Shown: in pieces, positions 57,374 to 64,000 of the stretch
How the letters are laid out: every line of letters begins with the position of its first letter
Position numbering within the stretch: position 1 is the first letter of the stretch
DNA from: JAXLYE01 sp046351595
GTDB taxonomy: Bacteria > Myxococcota_A > Polyangia > Palsa-1104 > JAEUJZ01
Length of the DNA: 64,000 bases
Assembly (NCBI GenBank): GCA_046351595.1
Contig: JAXLYE010000002.1
Span: 1,240,001 to 1,304,000, forward strand
Direction of reading: 5' to 3'
Notes under the pieces: model-generated
Told to the model about the DNA's origin: nothing
The model's database searches: none
Seen by the model: the letters and a program-made list of their open reading frames with translations, nothing else
Translations under genes and position numbers: made by a program

Positions 57374-57539
57374 GGCGAGCGGACGGCCGGGGTGTCCTAC
57401 GGCCGGGTGTTCGCACGAACAGATCAGCGCTCCAGCGGGATCGGCCGCATGAGAATCCGATCACGCCCCTTCCCAGCCTCGGGAAAGCTGCTACCTTAAC
57501 TGGACTCGCAGCAGCCTGCGGCACGAAGGGGGCCCTGCT

Positions 57540-57965
57540 TTGGAGTCGCTACCTCTCTCGGTAGGCAGCCGCGTCGGCGGCCGTTACGAGATCCTCGCCG
57601 TGGCCGGCCAGGGAGGGATGGGCACGGTCTTCCGTGCCGCGGACCTTGCGACCGGGGGCCCGGTCGCGATCAAGGTGCTCGCCGATCACCACAGCCAGGC
57701 CGCCGATCGCGAGCGCTTTCTGCGCGAGGCCAGCATCCTCGCGTCGCTGCGCCACCCCGGCATCGTGTCGCACGTCGACCACGGCTTCTGCGCGCCCGAA
57801 GTGCCGTTCCTGGTGATGGAGTGGCTGACCGGCGAGGACCTGGCCAGCTACCTCGGACGCGTGCGCCTCTCTCTGTCGCAGAGCCTGACGCTGTCGCGCA
57901 AGGTCGCCGAGGCCCTGGCCACCGCGCACCAGCACGGCGTGGTCCATCGCGACCTTAAGCCGAGT
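57540..57965 (+). pseudogene. Truncated Ser/Thr kinase (N-lobe and catalytic loop only)
   Basis: About 142 residues of good kinase sequence: VGGRYEILAVAGQGGMGTVF, VAIKVL, FLVMEWLTGEDLASYL and VAEALATAHQHGVVHRDLKPS. Homology stops abruptly one residue before the catalytic-loop Asn. The frame then runs on for about 66 unrelated residues antisense to the GNAT gene. No DFG, activation loop or C-lobe remains nearby. It closely resembles the kinase part of the fusion gene 5 kb upstream (MEWLxGEDL, VAEALAxAH), so it is probably a decayed or recombined paralogue. TTG start, with a TACCTT hexamer upstream. Confidence 0.75.
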
Positions 57966-58081
57966 GAGGCTTGTGCCGAGCGTGCCGCGCGCGGTCGCGT
58001 TCCCAGAGTCACCCGGCCCCGTTGGGCGGAGCGGCGCCGCGTACGGACGGACTGGGCGCGCGAGCGCAGACCGGCGGGGGC

Positions 58082-58627
58082 TCAGGCGCGCCGCGGGGCC
58101 GCGGCCAGCTGCTTGAAGAAGACCGTGGTCGGGCACGGCCTGCCGTCGGGCCACAGCGCGTAGTCCGGGATCTCGCCGCAGCGCTGCCAGCCCTTCTGGA
58201 CGTACAGTCGCTCGGCGTCGCTGCCGCTGACCGTGTCGAGCACCAGCAGGGTCTTCTTGCGCTCGAGCGCGGTGCGCTCGGCCGCCGCGAGCAGCGCCGC
58301 GCCCACGCCCTGCCGCCGCGCGTCGCGGTGCACCAGCATCTTCGCCAGATCGGCGCGGTGCGGCTGGTTCTCGGGCTGATCGAGCAGCAGCGAAACCGTG
58401 CCCAGGATCCGCCCGCCGGCGCCGTACGCGGCGAAGAGGATCCGCTCGCCGCGCTCCGCGCTCGCCGCCGCGCGCCGCCAGAACGCCTCGGCCTTGGCGC
58501 GTGTCATCGGCAGCATGAAGCTGACCGAGGCGCCGCCCTCCACGCAGTCGATCAGCACGTCGCACAGCGCCTGGATCTCGCGCTCGCCGATCGCAATAAG
58601 ACACCGGACCTCGACCCCTTCGAACAT
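58082..58627 (-). CDS. GNAT-family N-acetyltransferase
   Basis: A 181-residue protein starting at ATG behind AGGAG. The acetyl-CoA pyrophosphate loop is VHRDARRQGVGAAL, preceded by the strand LADLAKMLVH and followed by TLLVLDTVSGSDAERLYVQKGW, the typical GNAT C-terminal part. It resembles small-molecule or antibiotic acetyltransferases; the substrate is unknown. It lies 38 bp downstream of lysR on the same strand and is probably co-transcribed. Confidence 0.88.
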   Translation of the reverse strand: MFEGVEVRCLIAIGEREIQALCDVLIDCVEGGASVSFMLPMTRAKAEAFWRRAAASAERGERILFAAYGAGGRILGTVSLLLDQPENQPHRADLAKMLVHRDARRQGVGAALLAAAERTALERKKTLLVLDTVSGSDAERLYVQKGWQRCGEIPDYALWPDGRPCPTTVFFKQLAAAPRRA

Positions 58628-58665
58628 GACTCTCCTCGCTGTGCAAGCTGCTGCGGCGGCGCGGG

Positions 58666-59553
58666 TCAGCGCCGCGACCACGCCACGTCCTTGTGGCTGC
58701 GCCAGTCTTCGGCGTGCGCGCGCAGGCTGTCGAGCAGCTCGCGGACCTCGGGCCGCTGCACGGCGCTGCGGGTGTGCACGATCCGGTACTCGACCCCGGG
58801 CAGCTCGTCGAGCGGGCGCCCGCGCAGGCCGCGCGGCAGGCGGCAGCAGCCGTTGACGATCGCCAGGCCCATGCCGAGCGCCGCGAAGTGGATCATGAGC
58901 TCCCAGCCGCTGGCCTCGACCGCGACCTGCCACGTCACCCGCGCCCGGCGCAGCGCCGCGGCGAGGGCCTCGCGGTGCGGGCGGCCCTCGGGCGGCACGA
59001 TCAGCCGCTCGCCGTCGAGATCACGCAGGCGCACGCGCCGCCGCTTGGCCAGCGGGTGCGCGGCCGGCAGCACCAGCACCGGCTCCACCGTGGTCAGCCG
59101 GTGCGTGACCAGCCCCTCGGGCGTGCCCTCGAGCGCGGCGACCCCGAGCTGCGCCGCGCCGGTGCGCACGTCCTCGAGCGCGCCGTCGCGATCGCGCGTG
59201 CGCAGCCGCAGCTGCGAGCGCATCGCGCGGATCGCCGGGCCGAGCAGGTACAGGTAGGCGCCTTCGCCCGCGGCCAGGACCACCGGCTCGCGGCTCGCTT
59301 CGCCGCGCAGCTCGCTCAGGAAGTCGCGCGTGCGCGTCCCGGTCTCGCGCGCAAAACGCGCCAGCGCCGCGCCCTCGGCGGTGAGCTCGAGCGAGCGGCC
59401 GGTGCGACGGTACAGCGCCACGCCCAGGTCCTCCTCCAGCTTCTTGACCTGCATGTGGACCGCGGGCTGCGACAGGTGCAGGCGCGCCGCGGCGCGCGTG
59501 AAGCTGAGCGTGTCGGCAAAGGCCGTAAACGTCGGAAGCAGCGCGAGATCCAT
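58666..59553 (-). CDS. LysR-type transcriptional regulator
   Basis: A 295-residue regulator. The N-terminal winged helix is typical (FTRAAARLHLSQPAVHMQVK, then LGVALYRRTGR), followed by a periplasmic-binding-protein-like effector domain. It may control itself, the GNAT gene downstream, or the divergent HAD-like gene. A perfect dyad sits directly before its start codon, suggesting autoregulation. The effector is unknown. Confidence 0.92.
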   Translation of the reverse strand: MDLALLPTFTAFADTLSFTRAAARLHLSQPAVHMQVKKLEEDLGVALYRRTGRSLELTAEGAALARFARETGTRTRDFLSELRGEASREPVVLAAGEGAYLYLLGPAIRAMRSQLRLRTRDRDGALEDVRTGAAQLGVAALEGTPEGLVTHRLTTVEPVLVLPAAHPLAKRRRVRLRDLDGERLIVPPEGRPHREALAAALRRARVTWQVAVEASGWELMIHFAALGMGLAIVNGCCRLPRGLRGRPLDELPGVEYRIVHTRSAVQRPEVRELLDSLRAHAEDWRSHKDVAWSRR

Positions 59554-59572
59554 CTATAAGAAATGCTTATAG
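59554..59572. promoter_or_regulatory. LysR-type operator dyad CTATAAG-N5-CTTATAG
   Basis: A perfect 7-bp inverted repeat with a 5-bp spacer directly abuts the lysR start codon. It contains ATAAG-N5-CTTAT, fitting the T-N11-A rule of LysR boxes. It is one of the few AT-rich spots in the window. Confidence 0.55.
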
Positions 59573-59697
59573 CACATCAAAACATACTAATTCCGCCTGA
59601 GCCTCGCTGGCGGCAGATTGAGGGCGTGGGGACAACCACAGCAAGCTCCGGCGGGGCCGGAGGAAGACGAAGACAAAGACAAAAAAGGAGAAGGAAG

Positions 59698-60189
59698 ATG
59701 GACACGAAGAGGGGGGGGACCGCGGCGGCTGGCGTCGACATCGGCCGCGTGCTGATCGAAGGGGACGGCGCCGACACGTCGTTCTTGGGAGCGAGCGAGG
59801 AGGTCGCGATGCGCGCGCCCGAGATGCGCGGCGGCTTCGAGGCGGTGGCGGCGCTGTGCGAGGCGCTGGCGGGCCGGGTCTGGCTGGTGTCCAAGTGCGG
59901 GCCGCGCATCGAGGCGCGGACGCGGCGCTGGCTGGACGAGCGGCGGTTCTTCGCGCGCACCGGGATGCGGCGTGAGAACCTGCGCTTCTGCCGCGAGCGG
60001 CGCGAGAAGGTGCTGATCGCCGAGGCGCTCGGCCTCGACCGCTTCGTCGACGATCGCGCCGACGTGCTGCGGCCGATGCGCGGGCGGCTGGACCTCCTGG
60101 TGCTGTTCGGCGCGCGCGAGGCGGAGCCGGGGCTGGTCGCGGCGCCCGACTGGCAGCGGGCGCTGCCCGTGCTGCTCAGGGGAACGTGA
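59698..60189 (+). CDS. HAD-like hydrolase (small)
   Basis: A 163-residue protein with a purine-rich ribosome binding site (AAGGAGAAGGAAG). GVDIGRVLI carries the HAD nucleophile Asp14, with Gly at the usual second Asp, as in many DxGGVL-type members. VWLVSKCG fits motif II, and FVDDRADVL motif IV. It is short for a HAD enzyme, without a cap domain. Its last 14 bp overlap the convergent kptA. A link to RNA end healing with KptA is conceivable but is inference. Confidence 0.6.
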   Translation: MDTKRGGTAAAGVDIGRVLIEGDGADTSFLGASEEVAMRAPEMRGGFEAVAALCEALAGRVWLVSKCGPRIEARTRRWLDERRFFARTGMRRENLRFCRERREKVLIAEALGLDRFVDDRADVLRPMRGRLDLLVLFGAREAEPGLVAAPDWQRALPVLLRGT

Positions 60190-60706
60190 GGAAGCGCGGC
60201 GGCACGGCGTCGACCAGCCAGACGCCGTTTTCGCTCAGGAAGAAGGCGTGCCCGGCGGCGTGCAGGGCCGCGGCGTCGACGCGCAGCAGCACCGGCGCGC
60301 CGCGGCGGGCGCCGACCTTGAGCGCGGTCTCGCGGTCCGCGGACAGGTGGACGTGGGTGCGGCTGCCCTTGATCAGGCCCTCGCGCCGGATCGAGGGCAG
60401 CACGCGCGCGATCGTGCCGTGGTACAGCACCGCGGGCGGCACCTCGGGCGCAAGGCCCAGATCGACCGCGATCGAGTGGCCCTGGTTGGCGCGGATGCGA
60501 TCGCCGCGCAGGGCGAAGCGCTGCTTGTCGCTGTCGCGCACCAGCGCCTCCAGCGCGGCGCGGGTCATCGGCCGGCCGAGCGCCGCGAGCGCCGCGAGCA
60601 GCTCGTCGACCGCGACCCAGCCCTGCGCATCGAGCCGCAGCCCGATCGCCTCGGGCCGGTGGCGCAGCACGAGGCTGAGGAATCGGCTTTGGGCGCTGCG
60701 GTCCAT
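60176..60706 (-). CDS. kptA: RNA 2'-phosphotransferase (Tpt1/KptA)
   Basis: Transfers an internal RNA 2'-phosphate to NAD+, yielding ADP-ribose 1''-2'' cyclic phosphate. The 176-residue protein keeps the catalytic tetrad: Arg15 and His16 (VLRHRP), Arg72 (RANQGHS) and Arg134 (VGARRG). YHGT and THVHLSADRETALKVG are also conserved. The biological substrate in bacteria is unclear, since they lack the eukaryotic tRNA splicing pathway. It is convergent and overlapping with the HAD-like gene. No ribosome binding site is seen, but TAAAAT lies 12 nt upstream. Confidence 0.93.
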   Translation of the reverse strand: MDRSAQSRFLSLVLRHRPEAIGLRLDAQGWVAVDELLAALAALGRPMTRAALEALVRDSDKQRFALRGDRIRANQGHSIAVDLGLAPEVPPAVLYHGTIARVLPSIRREGLIKGSRTHVHLSADRETALKVGARRGAPVLLRVDAAALHAAGHAFFLSENGVWLVDAVPPRFLTFP

Positions 60707-60712
60707 GGCGCT

Positions 60713-60718
60713 ATTTTA
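60713..60718 (-). promoter_or_regulatory. -10-like hexamer for leaderless kptA
   Basis: On the minus strand, TAAAAT begins 12 nt before the kptA ATG, and TTCAGC lies 16 bp further upstream as a weak -35. Confidence 0.4.
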
Positions 60719-60826
60719 GTTCGGTCCTCGTGGCGCTGAAGGGATCGCGGCGTGCGATCGTCTGGACCCGGTGACCTGCCGCGGCGCGGCGGGGATGCCG
60801 CGAGGACGGCAAGGCGGAGCGACAAG

Positions 60827-61591
60827 ATGATCCTTTGGCGAACGACTCAGATGGGCGGCCGCGCCCGGCGGAACGGACTGGCTGTCGCTGCGCGGGGGAT
60901 GGGCGCGGCGCGGGGGCGGCGCCTCGGGGCGCTGGTGCTGCTGCTGGCGGCGCTGTGGGCGCGGCCGGCGCTGGCGCTGGAGCCGATGCGGCCCGAGGAG
61001 GTGTGCCGGCGGATCCGCACGTACAGCGGCGAGGCCGAGTGCCTGCGCGTCATCGAGGGCCGCTATACGAGCGCGCTGGCCGCCGCGGCCTGCGACCGCA
61101 TCCCCTCGAACGAGGGCACGCTGGAGTGCATGCGCCTGATCGCCGGGCGGGTGCTGTCGCGCGAGGTCGTCCTTTCATGTGATGACGAGCCGTCGACGCG
61201 CGCGACGCTGAGCTGCTTCGCCGCGGCCGCCGGCGCGCCGACCGACCCCGCGGGGTCCGACCGGCGCGGGCCGGGCGGTCCGCCGAGGTACGATCGCCGC
61301 GGCGGCTATCCGCCCGGGCCTCCGCCGGCTCCGGATCCGCGCGGCAGCTGCAACCAGTACGGCTGCGCGCGCAACGGCGGCAGCTGCAACCAGTATGGCT
61401 GCTGGCACTCGCCGCAGGGCTCGTGCAACCAGTACGGCTGCAGGGACTATGGCGCGTGCAACCAGTACGGCTGCTGGCGCCTCGGCGGCGGCTGCAACCA
61501 GTACGGCTGCTGGAACTCACCGCGCGGCGCGTGCAACCAGTACGGCTGCAGCGAGTACGGGACCTGCAACCAGTACGGCTGCCCGCGCTGA
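60827..61591 (+). CDS. Secreted Cys-rich protein with seven CNQYGC motifs
   Basis: A 254-residue protein. GGAG precedes the ATG; a second ATG 24 nt later would also give an export signal (LGALVLLLAALWARPALA). The middle (about 55-130) has repeated units with a Cys about every 12-16 residues, as in CLRVIEGRYTSALAAAAC and CMRLIAGRVLS. After a Gly/Pro/Arg linker, residues 175-252 carry seven CNQYGC motifs spaced 12, 13, 11, 12, 13 and 11 residues. This forms a 36-residue higher-order repeat. I do not recognise the family. Metal binding or disulfide stacking are possible roles. The gene is probably monocistronic. Confidence 0.72.
   Translation: MILWRTTQMGGRARRNGLAVAARGMGAARGRRLGALVLLLAALWARPALALEPMRPEEVCRRIRTYSGEAECLRVIEGRYTSALAAAACDRIPSNEGTLECMRLIAGRVLSREVVLSCDDEPSTRATLSCFAAAAGAPTDPAGSDRRGPGGPPRYDRRGGYPPGPPPAPDPRGSCNQYGCARNGGSCNQYGCWHSPQGSCNQYGCRDYGACNQYGCWRLGGGCNQYGCWNSPRGACNQYGCSEYGTCNQYGCPR
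61349..61582 (+). repeat. 108-bp higher-order repeat encoding CNQYGC triplets
   Basis: The 18-bp CNQYGC-coding word recurs at 61349, 61385, 61424, 61457, 61493, 61532 and 61565, giving spacings of 36, 39, 33, 36, 39 and 33 bp. The pattern repeats exactly every 108 bp. The motif codons are nearly invariant while the linker codons differ, which points to triplet-unit duplication followed by selection on the motifs. Confidence 0.85.
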
Positions 61592-61655
61592 CGCCGCGCG
61601 GTCGGCGCTGCTGAGCTGCGACGGTCGCGCCGCCTGCCGCGGATCCGTGCGACAC

Positions 61656-61673
61656 TGCAGGGTGAACCCTGCA
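61656..61673. promoter_or_regulatory. 18-bp dyad TGCAGGGT-GA-ACCCTGCA before the dehydrogenase
   Basis: A perfect 8-bp inverted repeat with a 2-bp centre, ending 20 bp before the alcohol dehydrogenase ATG. The length and geometry resemble MerR-family operators (for example the 18-bp SoxR and AdhR dyads), with GCGACA on its left as a possible -35. No merR gene is in the window. Confidence 0.5.
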
Positions 61674-61693
61674 AGATCGCGGAAGGAGGCGTC

Positions 61694-62704
61694 ATGGCGA
61701 CGATGAGAGCTGTCCAGGTTGGCAAGGCCAATGCTCCGTTCGAGGTGGTCGAGCGCGAGATCCCGGAGCCGGGGCCGCGCACCGTGCGCGTCAAGGTCGA
61801 GGCGTGCGGCATGTGCCACAGCGATGTGTTCGTGCGCTCGGGCGGGTACCCGGGCCTTCAGCTGCCGCGCATCCCGGGCCACGAGATCGCGGGGCGCATC
61901 GACGCGGTCGGCCCGGGCGTGACCGCGTGGAAGGTCGGCGACCGCGTCGGCGCGGGCTGGCACGGCGGTCACTGCTTCGAGTGCGAGGCGTGCCGGCGCG
62001 GGATGTTCATCAACTGCGCCAACGCCCGCGTCACCGGCATCAGCCACGACGGCGGTTACGCCGAGTACGCGGTGCTGCCGACCGAGTCGGTGGCGCGCCT
62101 GCCGGACGCGCTCGATGCCAAGGACGCGGGGCCGCTGCTCTGCGCCGGCATCACGACGTACAACGCGCTGCGCAACAGCGGCGCGCGGCCCGGTGACACC
62201 GTCGCCGTCCAGGGCATCGGCGGCCTCGGCCACCTGGCGATCCAGTACGCGGCGCGCATGGGCTTCCGCGTGCTCGCGCTGTCGAGCGGCGCGGACAAGG
62301 AGCCTTTGGCGCGGCAGCTCGGCGCGCATGACTACGTCGACACCGCGAAGGTGCCGGCCGCCGAGGGGCTGCGGCAGCTGGGCGGTGCGGATCTGGTCCT
62401 GGCCACCGCGCCGCACGCCAGCGCGATCGCCAGCACCATCGACGGGCTGAAGCCGCGCGGCAAGCTGCTGATCGTCGCCGCGCCGTTCGAGCCGATGCAG
62501 GTCCCGGTCTTCAGCCTGCTGTCGGGCAAGAGCGTCAGCGGCTGGCCGAGCGGGACCGCGATGGACTCGGAGGACACGCTGCAGTTCAGCGCGCTCACCG
62601 GCGTGCGCCCGCGCATCGAGGTCTTCAAGCTCGAGCAGGCGGAGGAGGCGTACGCAAAGATGATGGAGAACAAGCTCCGCTTCCGCGCCGTGCTCGTGCC
62701 CTGA
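61694..62704 (+). CDS. Zinc-dependent alcohol dehydrogenase (MDR family)
   Basis: A 336-residue enzyme with GGAAGGAGG ahead of the ATG. The catalytic zinc ligands are in CGMCHSD and GHE (PGHEIAG). The structural-zinc Cys cluster is in HCFECEACRRG...NC. The NAD(P)-binding motif is GIGGLGHLAIQYA, with an SSGADKE region after the second strand. It fits the AdhA/AdhP and cinnamyl-type dehydrogenases; the true substrate cannot be told. It is probably controlled through the 18-bp dyad upstream, perhaps in response to aldehydes or oxidants. Confidence 0.92.
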   Translation: MATMRAVQVGKANAPFEVVEREIPEPGPRTVRVKVEACGMCHSDVFVRSGGYPGLQLPRIPGHEIAGRIDAVGPGVTAWKVGDRVGAGWHGGHCFECEACRRGMFINCANARVTGISHDGGYAEYAVLPTESVARLPDALDAKDAGPLLCAGITTYNALRNSGARPGDTVAVQGIGGLGHLAIQYAARMGFRVLALSSGADKEPLARQLGAHDYVDTAKVPAAEGLRQLGGADLVLATAPHASAIASTIDGLKPRGKLLIVAAPFEPMQVPVFSLLSGKSVSGWPSGTAMDSEDTLQFSALTGVRPRIEVFKLEQAEEAYAKMMENKLRFRAVLVP

Positions 62705-63021
62705 GCCGAAGGTCGGCCCTGCCCGCACGCGATCGGGCGTGGTCTTTTGTACCCGCCCGGTCGTTACCTCCCACGGTCCGCCGTTACCAGCGCGCCGCGG
62801 GCCGCCACTCCGTCGGTGGGCGCTGCGCTGCGCGGCCGACCCTGAGCGCACCACACGGCCGCTCGGTGCGGCGATCACGCCGCATCCGCACGGAACCGCA
62901 GCCCTTCGCGCTGGCGGGGTCCGATCGCACAGCCCGGGACAATGTGCACGCCGCCGCAGCGACGCGCCGAGCGGGCCCGCCTGGATCGCCGGTTGCAGCG
63001 TTTCTGCGACGGAGGACACAC
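62705..63021. other. Intergenic region with a terminator-like hairpin
   Basis: Apart from the hairpin near its left end and the GGAGGA ribosome binding site at its right end, I see no gene, repeat or clear promoter. Confidence 0.4.
62734..62759 (+). terminator. Hairpin after the alcohol dehydrogenase
   Basis: CGGGCG pairs with CGCCCG around a 14-nt loop containing TTTT, 30 bp after the stop. There is no T-run after the stem, so terminator function is uncertain. Confidence 0.35.
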
Positions 63022-64000
63022 ATGCCCGATTGCCCGATACGCCCGGTCCGCAGCGGTCTTTTTTCGGCTGACGCAGCCACTGATACGCCCGCTCCGGACC
63101 TGCCTCCTGCGCCGCTCCGCTTTCGGCTCCTTGGTCTGCTCTTGCCGCTCCTATCGCTCCTGCCGCTCCTGCCGCTCCTGTCGCTGTGGGCCTGCACGCA
63201 GCCGGCCGAGACGGGCACCGCGGATCTCGGTACGGCCGCCGATCAGGGGGCCGCGCCCGTCGACCTCTTGCCGTTCCACGCGCCGCTGCGCGAGCTGCGC
63301 TCGAGCGACGTGACGATCGCCTACCCGCTGCCGCCGGCGCGCGACATCAGCCACCTGATCGGCGCCAGCACGCTCGGCAAGTACGGGCGGCTGGTGCCGC
63401 TGGCCGCGTTCTCGCAGATCGTGTACCCGCTCGATCCGCGCCCGACCAGCACCGTGTCCGGGGTCGGGATGGCGGCCTGGCTCAACCTGCGCCTCGTCGG
63501 GCTGCGCCTGGATCCGTGCACCGGCTCGCGCGGCGACATCCCCGAGGCGAGCTGCCGCGGCCAGGTGCGCCTGGTGTTCCAGGGCGTGCACCCGCAGGAC
63601 ACCGGCTCGGCCGGCGACGACGGCGCGATCCACGTCCTTTACGACGTGCCGCGGCCCGAGCTCGGCCTGCTGATGCGCGAGCTGCTCGACCTGACCGAGT
63701 CCGAGGGCGGCTACACCCCGGGCCCGCTCGGCGTGCACCCGATCCTCCTGCGCCAGGGCGTGTGGGGCTCGTTCGCGCAGCGGCTCAAGACGCTCTTGCT
63801 CGCGCACCTGGGGGAGGATCGGGTGACACGCCTGACCTTCTTCGTGCGCGCGGACTCGCTGTTCTCGGCGTGGCGCTTCGGCCTGTTCGATCGCAGCGGC
63901 ACCGGGTTCAGCGCGATGTTCATCGCGACCACGCGCTTCATGGAGCAGCAGCTGCTCACCAAGATCCCGGGCATCGCCGGGGACATCGAGGGCTCGACGC
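63022..64000 (+). CDS. Lipoprotein of unknown function (3' end outside window)
   Basis: The frame is open to the window edge (326 residues visible). ATG follows GGAGGA by 5 nt. A long N-region precedes a Leu/Pro hydrophobic core, encoded by 9-bp repeats, and the lipobox LWAC. An acidic Thr/Ala/Asp linker follows, as in myxobacterial lipoproteins. The mature part contains STLGKYGRLVPLAAFSQIVY and CTGSRGDIPEASC (a possible disulfide), then mixed alpha/beta sequence. I do not recognise the family. It probably sits in the outer or inner membrane leaflet facing the periplasm. Confidence 0.72.
   Translation, partial: MPDCPIRPVRSGLFSADAATDTPAPDLPPAPLRFRLLGLLLPLLSLLPLLPLLSLWACTQPAETGTADLGTAADQGAAPVDLLPFHAPLRELRSSDVTIAYPLPPARDISHLIGASTLGKYGRLVPLAAFSQIVYPLDPRPTSTVSGVGMAAWLNLRLVGLRLDPCTGSRGDIPEASCRGQVRLVFQGVHPQDTGSAGDDGAIHVLYDVPRPELGLLMRELLDLTESEGGYTPGPLGVHPILLRQGVWGSFAQRLKTLLLAHLGEDRVTRLTFFVRADSLFSAWRFGLFDRSGTGFSAMFIATTRFMEQQLLTKIPGIAGDIEGST

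Overview
The window is a contiguous piece of a very GC-rich bacterial chromosome. It looks like a Myxococcota (deltaproteobacterial, Polyangia-like) genome. The reasons are several Ser/Thr kinases of eukaryotic type, a kinase/cyclase/ATPase fusion of the TOMM-associated kind, tandem DUF3857-transglutaminase TPR proteins, a PEGA-domain exported protein, a MopE-type metal-binding motif, and lipoproteins with Asp/Leu/Pro-rich linkers after the lipobox. Taxonomy is inferred from gene content only. I see no rRNA, tRNA, CRISPR array, insertion sequence or phage gene.

Layout. 1-9.3 kb (+): ftsK, thrS (without a TGS domain), a membrane-anchored alkaline-phosphatase/sulfatase-fold enzyme carrying a MopE motif, and a thioesterase. 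9.3-12 kb (-): glgP. 12.1-16.1 kb (+): a GT-C-like membrane protein, dapA-dapB, and a hotdog thioesterase. 16.1-16.5 kb: an exact 42-bp-period array with palindromic cores. 16.5-19.5 kb (-): a family 2 glycosyltransferase and asnB. 19.6-25.5 kb (+): a lipoprotein, a polytopic membrane protein, a methyltransferase, a CPBP protease, an alpha/beta hydrolase and a polysaccharide deacetylase. 25.5-47.1 kb (-): a long block. It holds a kinase with tandem pseudokinase and kinase domains plus HEAT repeats, coupled to a PEGA protein; the truB-rpsO-pnp-dut cluster ending in a degenerate kinase; and two DUF3857-transglutaminase giants, the second of which has lost its catalytic residues. 47.7-50.3 kb (+): the three-gene AmmeMemoRadiSam operon. 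50.5-57.3 kb (+): a beta-barrel protein with a Pro/Tyr tether, the kinase/cyclase/ATPase fusion, and an ETR1-like hybrid histidine kinase. 57.5-62.7 kb: a truncated kinase, GNAT, LysR, HAD-like, kptA, a CNQYGC-repeat secreted protein and an alcohol dehydrogenase. A lipoprotein runs off the right end.

Themes. Housekeeping genes (division, translation, RNA decay, lysine/cell wall, glycogen) are mixed with regulatory and surface genes. Phospho-signalling proteins recur, and many of them have degenerate catalytic domains. At least ten genes lack a Shine-Dalgarno and instead have a -10-like TANNNN hexamer whose first base lies 11-14 nt before the start codon, which suggests frequent leaderless transcription. 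The strongest unexplained signals are the 42-bp palindrome array, the CNQYGC higher-order repeat protein, the ETR1-like receptor with Asp replaced by Asn, and the paired active/inactive enzyme architectures.
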